Shown piece by piece: positions 37,010 to 51,462 of a DNA stretch of 64,000 bases; position 1 is the first letter of the stretch, and the number at the start of each line of letters is the position of its first letter. A program made the translations under genes and the position numbers. The stretch comes from Ampelocalamus luodianensis (taxonomy: Eukaryota; Streptophyta; Magnoliopsida; Poales; Poaceae). The stretch lies in contig CM070619.1 of assembly GCA_036346255.1 (NCBI GenBank), positions 34,602,342-34,666,341 on the forward strand, written 5' to 3'. The notes under the pieces were generated by a model. That model had not been told where the DNA came from and did no database searches. It saw only the letters and a list, made by a program, of their open reading frames with translations.

Positions 37010-37880
37010 TGTAACATCCCAATTCTCAACTTGTGTTTCAAATGTAACAAAATGTGTAGAAATTAAAACTTTTCTTCCATCTTGAAGTTTTTGAGCTTTT
37101 CTGCAATTCTTGTAAAACCTCCAAATTGACTAAAGTCATGACCTTTCTTTTTCAACCCTTGTCAAATCTGGGGATCATCCACTGGAAATAATTTTCCTGG
37201 GTTCTAAAGATGTGGTGTGACCCCTCTGAAAATTTTTACAATTTTTAGAAATTGTTTGAATATTTTAAGAGGCAGTCAAACCATTTTGACCTTTGGTCAA
37301 ACCCTAACTCAGAAATTTGAGAAATTTCTGGAGAAAAATATTCAGCATAAAAACCTCTAAAAATTATACACAAGGTCCATCTCAAAGTCAGCAAGCTTCT
37401 GTAAAAATTTTATAAATTTTGGAGTTAGTTTGCTACCTCTAAAAATCTCTCAAGTTTTCAGCTCAATTGAAGCCCTAAGTCAAAGTCCTGTTTGGGTTTG
37501 AGTCTAACTCGAGCCCAAACCTTTGCCTCGGTTGGACTCAGCCCTCTCATCTCAGCCCGAGCCTCTCAAGCGCGCGACCATTATCAACCGTTGGATCTCC
37601 ATCGGGCCGCCCCCTTTTGATTGGACCTCCCCTCTCCAGACCACTCTCTCGGACCTCCCGTTGGACCACCCTTTGCACCTTTGCAAAGACCACCCTAGGT
37701 CGTCCTCAAAGACCTCCTCGGAGACCGCCTCTAGACCACCTTGATGTTTTTGCAAAGACCACCCCCGATGGTCTTTTGCAAAGACAACCCTCCAGACCAC
37801 CTCTGTTAGCGCCTGAGTGATCGTGGGCCGTCCATGTCTTGATTTGTGTCTCAGATTTCCTTGAATGTTAGGACCTCCGA

Positions 37881-40800
37881 TGTAACAGCCCCAATCTTAT
37901 CAACAGTAATAATCTGTATTATGAACAGTAATAGGCTACTGTTCATATCATTACTGTTCTTAATCTCAGTTGGGAGTTGCTGTTACCAAATAAAACCTTC
38001 CTTTTTGCCAAAGTCCAAAGACTTATTTGGAATATTTAAAGGAATACAAGGTAACACTTGTATTATGACTGGGAAGTATTTTTATTAAAGCCTAGATAAA
38101 TTATCTTGGCTAAAAATATTTTCGTTGCATTTTAGAAATTATTTGGACTTAAAGAAAATTTATGGTCTTTAAGTAAACATTTTCGACTGAAATAAATATT
38201 TATGTATTTTATAAAGTGAAAATGTGGTTTATGAAATTTATCTGGGAAGTATATCATCCCAGTAGATTACAGCAAAAATTTCATGATTTTATAAATTTAT
38301 TTACTATTTTTAAAGTCCCAGTCAAACCTTTTAAATATATGAATAAGGTTTGGTCAACCAAACCGGCCCAAACCCGACTTTGCATCAGAGCGACCCACCA
38401 TGTGTCTCGGTCCAACCCAATCAAATTTGTCTGGCCCAGTCACGTTCGAGCGCGAGCCCGAACTCCACTATTGACATGAGCCGTCGATCTTCAATCGAAC
38501 GGGCGAAGCTACAAACTCCCGCGAGCTGTCCACGTGTACTCTTTAATCTCCACCGTTGGATATTGATCTAACGAGCGAGGTTAGTGTATGCAACGGACAA
38601 CTCCGATCCCTATTCAATCTCCACCGTTCGTTTCTAATCCAACCGTGACGCCCTTTTCGTTTTAAACCTAAAGGCGCGCTTTTATCTCCGCCGTTAGATT
38701 CAAATCCTACGGCTTTTCCCTTTTTCCCGCGTGTTATAAAGCCCGCACTCCTCGGGCATGTGGATCTTCATCGTAGGCCCTGATTTGTGTATGCATTCGG
38801 ACGACTCCGATCCCGCACAATCGTGGCCGCCCATCTTTGATCTAGCGTATCGCTATTTCAAATCAAATCGAGGCGCAGCGTTAATGTGGGCCTTTGATTT
38901 CAATCTACACACTCCATTTTGACCGTGGGCCTTAAAGCCCAAAATAGGTGGATCGTTGGATTTTAATCGTATGACCACATGGGTGTATGCAATCGGACCA
39001 TCCGTTCCATTTTACATCCTCGCCGTAGAAATTAAATCCAACGGTGTTAAACCATCGCATCTAAAAGGGTGACGGTATATCTTTTAATTGATCGCTGGAT
39101 TTCAATCCAACGCCTCGCTTGAAAGCGAACCCGCAGACACCATCGGATTTCGCTTAATCTCGCTCGATCGATCTTGATCGTATGCGGTCCATATTAAATG
39201 ATACCGATTCAAATCATTTAATCTCTCTATTTATCGTAGCCGCTTATTTCCAATCTGACGGTGACATTTGTTCGAGTCTTTACGAGTGCGCGGTCGAGGA
39301 TGACAATGGGGCCCACTTGTCGCTTGGCTCTTATCTCCTTCCTCTCTCTCTCAGCAGATTTCTCGAAATCAAGGAGAGGATTATCCCAAAGTTTTTGCAA
39401 CTAATTTTTGGGATAATTAGCCCTAAATGGACACCTCATCAACTCTAGATCATTCCCTTTGCTATGTAGCTCAACATCCATATATATAACCCTAGCTTTT
39501 GGAGTCGCACCATTGTTGACCACTCAAGCTCATTTTCTTCCTTGTCATCCAAAGGAGTTTCTTGCTTCTTGTTCTTTGCTTATCCACTTTAAGCAATCGG
39601 TTCCACCTTACAATAAAGATTTGACATCTTTTGTAGGTTGAACCATCGCCCATCTCTCTCGTTGATCAACATCCAGATTTTGGAAACTTGGGCGTCTTCC
39701 TTCCTCCGTAAGATAAAACCCTAGTTTCGACATCTTGAGCATCTTAAGGACCTTAGAAGTCTGCATGTGAACCATTCTCTCAAGCATCGTAGTTTCAACT
39801 TGCTTCAAATCGAAAAGTTGATATTATGCCTTTTCGGTTTTTCATGTCATTTTCAAGACCTAGGGTTCTTCCTGTCAACTTATCATCTTATCTAGGTTTT
39901 GACTAAACCCTAGCAAAGCATGACAAGTTGATCTTTCAATTCTTGTCATCATCTATTTTGACTCTAGCTGAAATATGTCTCTCGTTCTCTTGTCTACCAA
40001 CCGACAAAATAGGTTTTGCTTTAGCTTTTGTAATCTAACTAGTTAGGGTTAGACTAAGGTTGGTTTGGGATATTAATTACCTAAAAGATCATGCTAAGTT
40101 TCATTTATGAACTTTTGCATGATCTATACTTATTTCAAAATTTGCATCCGTCTGCTTTCACTCTTTTCAAATCAAAATCGACTTTGTAATAACTTCTAGC
40201 TTCGTCTTTTTGAAAACAAGTGAGCTATATAATGGGTTATTATCATTATTATGGGTAGTTATGGCTTAAGCATACTGTAATCATGCATTTCTAGATTGAT
40301 CATGCATATTTCTTCTATGTTGGACTTATTGTCAGTTTTGGTATTTATTGGATTTTATTGCTTCTTTTAGAACCTGGTTCTACTGAAGCTTTTGAATACA
40401 CTTCTGAACAATCTGAGCCTGCAACAGAAGTTTACTATTACCAAGGCAAGCATCCTCTTTGCACCATATTGAACCCAGATTTTGTACAATAGCTTTTACA
40501 AATTCAGTGATATCTGTGCATGCTATTTTTCTGAAAATGCAAAATGTGGCTTGTAATAGCTAGCTAAAACCTGACATGGTGGATTACCTTAATTATGACC
40601 ATACACTCAACTCTAGTGTAGTACTGTATACTGTATGGTCTATTTTCGATTTGGCTTAGATATGCGCCTAGAGACTTTAGAGTTTGACAAGCATATCTTG
40701 TCAAACATGGGAATCACAATCGAATCATTGTCATTTTAAACTCTTTGTCCAGTTTCTTTAAATCAGTCTTGTATTTGAAATTCAAATTGATCTGGACAAG

Positions 40801-42240
40801 AGGAAGCTAGTGATGGTGCTTTTGTGCACGAGATTGGGTTTTGTGGTGGACTTGTCCGGGTTAACTAAGGACCGAACTCTGACTATTCAGTTCAAGTCCC
40901 CACGCACTTCCACATGCAAGTGTATGGTATTTGCTTGGTTAAGTAAAATGTTAAGACTATTGGGTTGGAAACAGAGAGTGAGAATATGTGTATTGACCTT
41001 GTATGGCATAGATGCTTTGGTCTTATGATGCGTTGTATGCCATGTGAGCTTGTATGTCAAGACGGATGTTCTTAGAAGGGTGAGGCGTATATGTGCTCCG
41101 TAGCATATACGATACCTTAATGGTGCCGATTGCATTCTAATATGGGTAGTGAGCCCAGTCGCATTTAATTGTTTGATCGCAGACATCGACGCAACATGTG
41201 TGCCCTGTTAAGTAGATGCTATCGATGTTGTTTAAGCGGATCGGCTCACACATGGGGGTCCAACTCAATAGTGTTAACTTGTTGAAAAATACCAAATCTT
41301 AGTTTCCCGGTCGGCATACCAAAGGAAGTGTGTCATCATTCGAGGCATCCGAAGGCAACGGCTAACTAAGTCATGTGGGTAAAGATGTACACCCCGCAGG
41401 TATAAATCGTTCGAATAGCGGTGTCCACGGTCATGGACGATAACTTGAATTGATGTCATCCGATAGAAGCTTTGATGTTCAAAACCCGTTTTGGTTTATT
41501 TTCGGATGGCATGAGGGAATCATGCATCAGATCGTTTACTTTATGTCATTTACTTCATGTTTTAAGCGAACTTTGATTTATTAAATCGCTTTATCAAAAT
41601 TTAGCCTTTGTAGGTTAAGATGTATCGCTTATGCAAATTTGAACCTTTATACCTTCCTGTTGTAACCTTATGCATGTAGAAACTCTACTCCTTTGGTTAG
41701 GCTCTACTCACCACTTTATTTTATTAGTTTGAGTAAGACTTGCTGAGTACCTTCCGTACTCAAGGTGCTACCACCTATTGTTGCGGTGAGGACGGTTTCA
41801 GATATGAAGTACCGTTAGCGCGATCGGGTGACGCTAACGAGTAGCGCTACTTCTTTCCTCCACGCAATTGCCTGCGGGTGGATGGGGCCATTGGTGGATA
41901 TTTTCCGTTTATTTTGCTTCCGCTGTATACTGTTAAAGTGACCAAGTCACTTAATATTGTAGTATCAACAGAATGATGTAACCTTATGTTTAATTATACC
42001 AATGTATGACTTGTATGTGTTTGATGCAATGTTGATGAAGGATATATATGCAATGGTCATTGATCCTGGGAACCATTGAGAATCATATATATCCGGGAAT
42101 CCTGTTTACTGGATTTGTCACTAGTTAAATTTATATCTTTAGCCTGATATTAATAAAGGAGCAGCACTGTTCCTTCATTAATAATTGTGCTACAGTATGA
42201 ATTTAATTAGTAACATTTCCAATAAGCGGGGGTCCCCACA
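37881..42240 (+). mobile_element. Solo LTR, family B, plus orientation
   Basis: TGTAACAGCCCC...GGGGGTCCCCACA, 4360 bp, flanked by TCCGA at 37876-37880 and 42241-42245. There is no internal domain, so it is a solo LTR left by recombination. It inserted into the family-A LTR. It holds only short frames that are not shared with the other family-B copy. Confidence 0.88.
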
Positions 42241-42245
42241 TCCGA

Positions 42246-43760
42246 ACCTCATTTAAAATCGGGGCCCTTCGTTTCAAATCCGACCGTCAAGACCTCCCCA
42301 ATTCGATCTCAACGCTTAACCCCAAACGTTATATTCCTTGACCAGTTCACTTTTGATCTCTCACTGACTAGTGGGACCTCCCTGTCCTGGTCATCATCGT
42401 CTTCACGCGTGAGTGTGTGCCAGAGCCATGGCAGTGAGGATGCAGTGCCTTGTCCCCTCATGGGAGTCCTACAACGGCTCTTTGCTGCCAACCTTAAATG
42501 CATGTCAGTACCTTTGCCCTAAAAGTCCTACTTCCACATGCCTTCATCTTTTCAAGTGCACCCATGGCAGGGACTTTTGACTCGGGTAACACTTGCTCTC
42601 TTAGCTATAAAGGTCCCAGAGCTCCTTCCTTAGCTCTCTTTCAACACCACTTTGTAACTCTAGCTTCCCTCTCTGTCGCTTGAGCTCGAACACCCGAGAT
42701 CACCTCTTCGCCATTACTGGACCTTGGAGCTCCTCGAGGACATCCGGGTTCTAGTGGTTCAATTGCCACTCTTGGCGTGCCCTTTTGTTCTTGTGACCAC
42801 CTTAAGCATTTCCCCTAACCTATTTTGTTTGACTTCACAGAGGTGTCAAATTGGGGACTTGCTCTTTGTTGGCCGAATTTGCCTTTCTTCCTCAGCGCCA
42901 GCTAGCTCTTTCTTCGTCGGAGCTTCCCCGACCACCCCTGGACCTCCTCTGTGCCCATGTACACTCCTATTAGTCCCTAGAGGTGCGGGCACTTGCTTTT
43001 CAGAACAATGCGGAGCTCTTTGTGTTTTTCGCGTTTAGCCGTGTCGGTCCTCATCACCTCTCTCGGCCGCGGCGTTACATGGCTGTCACCGCCGTCGTGA
43101 GTAGCCCCAGTAGGTGCGCAACACTATTGTGCACTTAGTGGTGCCCTTGGCTCATGTCGGCGTGGTCCACATCGCCGGCGATGAGCTTTTCCTTGCGCTC
43201 GGGCTTTTTGCCGTGTCGTACTCGGACATGCACTGTAGCGCTGTCCGCTCAGGACATAGATTTTGTTCATTAATAGTTAATCATTGGCTAGCACTTAATG
43301 GCTGTCGGAAATGGCTCTCGTGTCGCTTACATGTGGGCCGCATTTCCTATTGTCGTACGTTAAACCATCTTCTTGACAACCCCCAGGACCTCCTAGATTA
43401 GGTCTCAACAGTTAAAGATCTTTGTGGGTTAAATCTCAACCGTAGGATCTTCCTCTGTAAAACAATAGTTGCCAGGACCTCCCCCAGCATAGATCCTAAC
43501 CCTTAGGACCTCCTTGGGTTTAATATTGGCCGTTAGGATCACTCCTGCGCAAAAAGACCACCCCGTGGTCATTTTTGTAAGAACCACCCTCGGGACCACC
43601 CTTGGGGTCCTCTTTGCAAAAGACCACCCCTGGTCTTTTGCAAAGAAAACCTCAGGACCTCCCTCCTCGCAGAGATCTAAACCTTACAGACCACCCATGG
43701 GCAGCAGTTCATGACCTCCTAGTGGAGATCTGAGCCGTTAAGACCTCCCTCTATTAAGAC
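42246..43760 (+). repeat. Family-A LTR, middle piece
   Basis: Collinear with about 14900-16420 of the intact LTR, including gtgtgtg-ccagagca, 'cagggacttttgact' and the gacctcc array at 43380-43750. Confidence 0.85.
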
Positions 43761-46700
43761 TGTGAGGACCCCAGAATATTGGAAAAGTGCTTAATTAAAA
43801 TTATACTGTAGCACAATTTTTAATTAAGGAACAATACTGCCCCTTTATTAAAGATCATGCTAGAAGTATAAATTTAACAAGTAACAAATCCAATATTCAG
43901 GATTCCCGGATATATGTCTTACAATGGTTCCCAGGATCAGTGACCATTGCACATATATCCTTAAACAACATTGCATCATACACATACAAGTCATACATTT
44001 ACATGATTAAACATAAGTTTACAATTCGGTTTAGTACTACAATATCAAGTGACTTGGTCACTTCAAAAGTCTGACAGCGGAAGCAAAAAATTAAACGGCA
44101 AAAGCCACCCATGGCCCCATCCACCCGCAGGCGATTGCGTGGAGGAAAGAAATAGTTTTACTCGTTAGCGTCACCCTGATCGACGCTAACGGGCACTTCA
44201 TAAAGATAACTGTCCTTACCTGCAACAATAGGTTATAGCACCTTGAGTACGGAAGGTACTCAGCAAGACTTATACAAACTAATAAAAGAAGGTGTTTGTT
44301 AGAACCTATACAAAGGAATAGAATTTATACATGCATAAGTTTGCAACAGGAAGGCATATTGGTTCAATTTTGCATAAAGCAATACATCTTAACCTACAAT
44401 TGCTAAGTTTTGATAAAGCAATTTAATAAATCAAATTGGACTAAAACAGTAAGTAAAAGTAAATATAAACAGTACAATGCATGAATTCCCTCATGCTGAA
44501 TCAGAACCCAAACCGCATTTGAAAACAAAATTCTATACAGGTGATATCAACTCAAGTTATCGTCCATGACCGTGGACACGGCTATTCGAATAGTTTATTA
44601 CCCTGCAGGGGTGTACAACTTTACCCACACGACCATGGTAGTTAGGATCGCGATCCTACTCTTAGAGTCTTACGATTCTACGAACCCACGACAGCCTGTC
44701 GATCCGAGTCTCACTGTCGATCCGATCCTACTCAAGGTGGTTAGGATCGCGATCCTACTCTTAGAGTCTTACGGTTCTACGAACCCACGACAGCTTATCG
44801 ATCCTACTCATAGAGACTTAGGGCAATTTTTTTTAGAGGCCAGGCTTTGCTGATATTTTATTTTAGAGCAAAATTTGTTGATATTAATTTCTGAGAATGA
44901 AACTATAAATAAACAAGGAGCGTGCAAAATATTATATCAGTGTGGTAATGTTTGTTCTCCAGAGTTCGTAACTATATCACCCATCATGTCGTAACCATTA
45001 TGCTTTTCTGTGTGTGATAAGAAGTGTTTTGCCCTTTTTGGTAATAAGTAAGTGGTAAACCTTATAAGAATCATACAAACTTATAGTATAGATGGTAAAT
45101 ATGTGTATTTTACAAATCCGTAGAATCGCCGATTCTCGATTCGATCTCGATTCGATCCTACCGAGGCAAATCGATCCGACTCGATCTCGACTCGACTACC
45201 TTGCACACGACTTAGTCAACCCGCTGCCTTCTGATGCCTCCGAATGATGACACACTTCCTTTGGTATGCCGACCGGAAACTAAGATTTGGTATTTTTCAA
45301 TAGTCGACACTATTGAGTTGGATACCCATGTGTGAACCGATCTCGCTTAAGCAACGATCGATAGCATCCGCTAACCGGCACACATGTTGCGTCAGAATGC
45401 CACCCAAACAAAAGAAATACGAACCGGGTTCGCTACCCATATTAGATTGCAATCGACATCTTTAAGGTACGTATATGCGATGGAACACAAATACGCCTCA
45501 CCCTTCTAAGAACATCGATATCGATATAAAACTCACATGGCATACAACGCGTCCAAAGACCAAAGCATCTATGCCATACAAGATCAATACACATATCCTT
45601 ACTCCCCTGTCTCCAACTCAATAGCATTAACTCTTTACTTAACCAAACAGCGCCCATACACTGCATGTGGAAGTACGTAGGGACTTGAATCGAATAATCA
45701 GAGTTCAGTCCTTAAATGGGTCCAGACAAGTCCACCACAATTCTCAATCTCGTGCACAAGGCACCACCACTAGCATCCTCTTGTCCAGACCAATTGAAAT
45801 TTAAAATTCAGTTCTGAGTTAAAGAAACTGGACAAAGAGTTTAAAATAACTGAAATTCATTTGGGGTTCCCATGTTTGACAAGATCATCTTGTCAAACCT
45901 TACAGTTATCTAGACTGCATGGCTAAGCAAATTCTGGAAATAACCCTTGTAGTATACAGTACTACTCTAGGTTTGAGTGTATGGTTATAATTAAGGTAAT
46001 CCACAATGTTAGGTCATAACTAACTACTAATGATCACAATTTGTATTTTCGTAAAAGTAGCATGCAAATGATGTCACCAGATTTTGAAAATCTATTGTAT
46101 GAAAATTTGGGATCAACATGGTGCAAAGAGGATGCTTGCCTTGGTAATAATAGACTTCTTGTGCAGGCTCAGGTTGTTCAGAAATAGATTCAAATACTTC
46201 AGAGGAACCAGATTCTAAAAGAGACAATAAAATCCAATAAATACCAAAGTTGACAACAAGTATAGAATAAAATAAAATGTATGATCAATATGGAAATGCA
46301 TGTTTTAACAACATGTTTAAGTTATACATACCCCAATAAAGATAATAACCCATATTACCATCTACTGCCTTTAAAAGACAGAAACTAGAATTTAAATCAA
46401 AGTTACAGTTTTCAGATTTTGAAAAGAACAGAAACAGGGCAGAGTGCAGATTTCAGGTTAATGGAAAATAGAACAAGAAAAGATTCTAACTGAATCTTAG
46501 TCTAATCTTTCAGGGTAATTAACACCCAGGCTAACCTTAACCTAACCCTAATCGGTCAAGTTACAAAAACTAAAGAAAAACCAAAGTTGTCGATTGAGCC
46601 GACAACAGATGACAGAGATAAAACTCTGCTACCGAGTTATCTAGTTGACAATAAGAATTAAAAGAACAGCTTATTATGCCACCAGGGTACAACTAAGACC

Positions 46701-48591
46701 TAGACAAGATGATAAGTTGACAGGAGAAACCCTAGATCTTGAAAACGATATGAAAGATCGAAAAGTTATAAAAATAACTTTTCAGCTTAAAGAAAGTTGG
46801 AGCTACTGATGTACAAGTGAATGACTCATGGGAATTTCTAAAGCCCTTAGGGTGCTCAAGACGACAAAATCACAGTCTCAGCTTACCAGGGTGAGAAAAA
46901 CACCGAAGGTTCCTAAAACCGATTTTGATCAGCAAGGAAATAAACCCTGGTTTAACCTACAAAAGATGTTAAACCTTCATCACAAGGTGAAACCAGTGTT
47001 TAAGATGGATAAGCAAAGTGAAGGAGCAAGAAACTCCACTGCAATGGCAATGGAGGATGAAAAGCTCCAGTGGTCAACAATGGCAGCAACCAAAAAGCTA
47101 GGGTTTATATATAGAGGGTGAGCTACAGGGCAAAGGAGAAGTGTCTAGAGTTGATGAGGTGTCCACTTAGCTAAATATCCAAAAATTAGTTGCATAATTC
47201 TTGGATAACCCCTCTACTCGGTTTACAGAACCAGTGGCTGCGCACAAAGGCAAGGAGGAAGAGAGGCAAAACATGACATGTGGGTCCCTTTGTCAGCCAC
47301 AGTCGCGCGCCTCCTAAAGCTCCAAGGATCATCGACCGTTCGATTAGAAATGGGCGGTTGCGATGGAGATAGGCGTTAAGAGAAGATAATCGATATGGTA
47401 TAATATGGACCGTGTGATCTCAAACGAACGGTTGAGATTTAATGGAGCCTTCGGGTAACCCGAAGGTTACATTCAAAGAGGAGCGTTGGATTAGAATCCA
47501 ACGGTCCTATGAAGATCGGGCCCTAAACACACGCGGTCAAAAAGGGGTACCGTAGGATGGAGATCCAACGGCCAGGAATAAATGCGCGCCCATGAGTTCA
47601 AAAACGAAAAGAGCGGCGCGGTTGGATTTAAGATCAACGGTGAAGATTAAAGAGAGATTCGGCGAAGTCGATTGGGCCATCCGATCAAGATCCAACGGTG
47701 GAGATTGAGTGGTGCGTTCGGGTAACCCGAACGGCCCACTAGATCTAGCCCAACCATTGAGAAACCAACGGCTCACGTTTAATTGGACCTTTCTATAAGA
47801 AAATGGTATAGTCCAAAAAGTGAGCACCACACGATCAAGATCCTACGGCCAGAATTGGAGGTGTGTTAGGACTTTGGAACTAAAGTTGGATGCCGTTGGA
47901 TGAAGATCCAACGGTGAAAATCGCACGGAATACGTGGATAGCCCGCAAGGCTTTGCGAATCTCGGCCGTCCATCAAGAAATCGACGGCTCGCATCGCTAG
48001 AAAACTTGGGCACGCACACGAACGTGTCGGGTGCGCCCCGATTGCACAGTTTGGACCCAACCTCATGGGTTCGAGTCGCTACAGTGCTAGGGTTTGGGTT
48101 TGGACTAGAATAGTTGACCAGACTCTATTCCAATATTTAAAAGTTTGACTGGGCTTTAAAAATAGTAAATAAATTTATAAAATCATGAAATTTTGCTAGG
48201 AGGCTATTGGGATGATATAGTTCCCAAATAAATTTCTAAAACCACAGTTTCACTTTATAAAAAATATAAATAATTACCTTAGCCGAATAGGTTTATTTAA
48301 AGCCAAATATTTTCTCCAAGTCAAGATAATTTCTAAAAATTTAACACAAATTATTTTTAGCCGAGATAAATGATCTAGGTTTTAATAAAAATATTTTCCA
48401 GTCAAAATACAAGCATTGGCTTGCATTCCCTTTGAACTTTAGGAAGGGCTTTGGATTTTTGGCTAGAAAGGGAAAGTTTTTATTTGCAACATAATGCCCA
48501 ATCTGTAAAAATGAACAGTGATGCTATGAACAACACCTCATTACTGTTCAGAAAATATTTTATTATTGTTCATAAAGTTGGGGCTGTTACA
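43761..48591 (-). mobile_element. Solo LTR, family B, minus orientation
   Basis: The reverse complement of the 37881-42240 LTR: it begins TGTGAGGACCCC and ends GGGGCTGTTACA. The flanks are AAGAC at 43756-43760 and 48592-48596. Length 4831 bp, about 4253 without the internal MITE and its duplication. The plus and minus copies are diverged, so they are separate insertions and not a recent inversion. Confidence 0.88.
44634..45203. mobile_element. hAT-like MITE, 570 bp, with an internal 99-bp repeat
   Basis: Comparison with the other family-B LTR shows an extra block here, flanked by CACACGAC at 44626-44633 and 45204-45211, a perfect 8-bp duplication. The left end is CATGGTAGT and the right end, inverted, is CAAGGTAGTCGAG. 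The first part holds two units 99 bp apart, each with the 14-base palindrome AGGATCGCGATCCT (44644-44657 and 44743-44756). The right end is rich in gatcgactcgatc words. No coding capacity. Confidence 0.7.
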
Positions 48592-48596
48592 AAGAC

Positions 48597-51462
48597 CTTA
48601 TCTTTGCGGACCTCCCCGTGGAGATCTTGACCGTTAAGGCCTCCCCTGTGAGATCTTAGCCGTCGGGACCTCCCTCCGTTTAGACCTCTACCACTAGGAC
48701 ATCCCTCGCGTAGATCTTGACCGTTAAGACCTCCTCCTATGAGATCTTAGCCGTCGGGATCTCCATCCATTAGATTTTGACCCGTAGGCTCTCCCTCTAT
48801 CAGATCTTAACCTTGTAGGACCTCCCTGTGAGATCCCGACCGCCCGTGACCTCATCTCGATTAGATCGTATCGCCCAGACCTCCTTTGGTAGATCTCGGT
48901 CGCCTCCGACCTCATCCTTTAGAGCTATCCCTTAGGACTTCCCATGTAGATCGGGACCGCCGATCCGGATCGGCGATCACGACCTCTTCGGCGCATGGAG
49001 ATCCTTCGCGGACCTTCGTGTGCGCCTGTGCAATCACTCGTCGGGGCCGTTGGATTCAATCTCGATGGTCACGACCTTCCGCTTGAGTTGGTTCTTTGGA
49101 GTAGTCCGAGAGTTTTATTTTTCAAATCTGTAAATGCTTTAACATTCAAAAGCGCATAACTATTTTATTTTAGCCCCTTTTAGGGTGATTCAAATTGTGT
49201 TAAATTTCTGTAGAACTAAACTTTGATCTAAAAATGTATTTGGACACTGTTCTATACCAGAAAATGTGTTTAGTGAATTATCTTGCTAGCATTAAATATT
49301 GCTCTAGAAATTCATTAAAACTTGTAAAATGCATAAGTTGCTCTCTGCAAATCTTAACTGAACAAACTAAAATGTATTAGGTTTCTCTGTGATTATACTT
49401 TAGTTTAGTATAGGTCTTATGTATATTCTCAAATCTGAAAGATGTAATACAATAGTTTCACAACTTAGAAAAATCATAAGTAATTTATTTTAACTCCAAA
49501 TGAAGTGAACTCAGTTTTGCTGTTCTTAGAATGCCATATCCTACCTACCATAAACATTTCAGGTTCTAGAACTTTCTGAAAAATTGTGCCATGAACAGTA
49601 CCCAAAATTAATTTAATTTGAATTTTCAGGATGAAAGAAATTGTTTAGGCCATATCTTTTGCATGATTAATCCAAATCAAATGATTCTTGTTGCTAAATT
49701 TATCTAAAATCATGCTCCACCTTATGTGTAAATTTCATAGATTTTGGATGAATTTGGATTTGGAGTATTTTTCGGTGTTCGTCGTTTTTATTGGATTTCT
49801 CGTTCTTGCGATAGGTTCCGAAGAAATTATCGATTGCGTGAGTGATCCTCTGCAGCAAGAAAGTGATCTCCAACAAGGCAAGCAGATGTAGTATCATTTG
49901 ATCATATTGCTCCTATTACTTTTAAATTCTAATATCTTGCTTGCAAAAACTAAGTATGCATGCTTCTTTGAGTCAAAGTTAATTTTTTCGTTTAGAGGTA
50001 GTTAATCCTATTGCATAGTTTTCCTAAAATTGTTCACCCCTGCCACTGCTCTAAGTTATTATCCTCACTGGTGAATTAGAGCCTGGTGAATGATTTATGG
50101 TCTTTTATTGTCTTTACGATATGATGCTTAGCAATGCTTAGTTATCGGTAGAATTTGGCGGTTATCGACTTAGTCGATGACCTTGATCATACAAAACTTG
50201 TTATTTCTTATGTTCAGTACCTTGCGCCTTGTTTATTTGTGAAAACTAAAACTGAAAATAAAATATTTTAGACTTGGGCACAATGGTATGATGGTGTGAT
50301 TATGGTGTGACTGGAATGATGCCCGGGTCATCAAGGACCGAGTTACTTGCGCCATTGATCCAAGCAATTTTGCGTGCTAACCACACTAGGGGGATATGGG
50401 ACCTCTCTTGCCTTAGTAATTTGGAGGGTGTTAATTAATGAGTCGCGTGGTGGGTTGTATATTTCTATATGCAACATGGGTTACGTGAAAGAGGGGAGCA
50501 CCCGCAGCGGCTTGAGCTAGGCTGGTGCATCCTACTCTGCGTATGGGTTCTTGTGATCTATTTCGTCGGCAGGTCACTAAGGGTTAACCCCCATGCGTGC
50601 GGCTCTTGATTAACTTTTTTCATTGGAAATATCTCGTAGGACTTAGCCGTGCCGGCATACCAAAGGAAGTGTGTTTAATAGCTTGTCAAAAAGGCGGTCT
50701 GAAGTGTGGGCACATTGGTACACCCCTGCAGGGTTCAAACTATTCGAATAGCCTCGTCCTAGGTTATGGACACGCTTGGTTATTTCCCGCAAGAACTAGA
50801 CTACAATCTTTTTAATTAAAACTTGATGTGGGTGGTACGAATGGGTAATTCGTGCTATTGTTGTGATGGCTATTGGGTTAGCCATCTCCAGGATGTCTTT
50901 ATGATTATTACTTATTATCTCGCTGTTATTTATGCAAATAAAATTCAGATTGTTAAAACGGCCTTCAACATATTATCTATTGCAAATAAAATATGCTTTA
51001 TGCTGAAAATGAACCTTGAGCATTCTCCTTTGATTAAAGCCTGCATGTAGTAGTATCTAGGTTTGTTACTCGTAAGTCTTGCGAGTATATTTTTGTACTC
51101 ATTTACATTGCTTATTTGTTGCAGAGGAGGTTGATCCCCAAGGGATCGACTTTCATAAGTTTTGCTGCGGTGTGGACGACTAGCTTGGCGGCCCAGTTGG
51201 ATTGCCTTGTGGGTGTGAGGCAAACCGTTTGGCTTTTGTCCATAGCCATCTTATGGCAATTTGCTTCCACTATTGTTTAACTCTTTTAGCTTGTCTTGGC
51301 CGGTCGGCCTCTCTTTTGTAATAACTGTTATGTATGTCTTTTGCTTGTAAGGCTTTAGTTTTGGTTCTGTGTGTTGTATGGAATTGATGCAATGTTTTGT
51401 AAAACGGTGTGCATACTGCAATTCTGGGAAGTATACATTTTCCTGAGGCATGGTATATTTTG
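48597..51462 (+). repeat. Family-A LTR, 3' piece
   Basis: Collinear with about 16420 to 18870 of the intact LTR, opening with a gacctcc array (48600-49090). It stops within 'ggtatatttt' at 51462, about 62 bases short of the LTR end, where antisense gypsy pol begins. Confidence 0.85.

Noticed and set aside
37881..48591. A recent inversion producing the two family-B LTRs
   Set aside because: Each copy has its own different target duplication and they are diverged, so two insertions explain them better.
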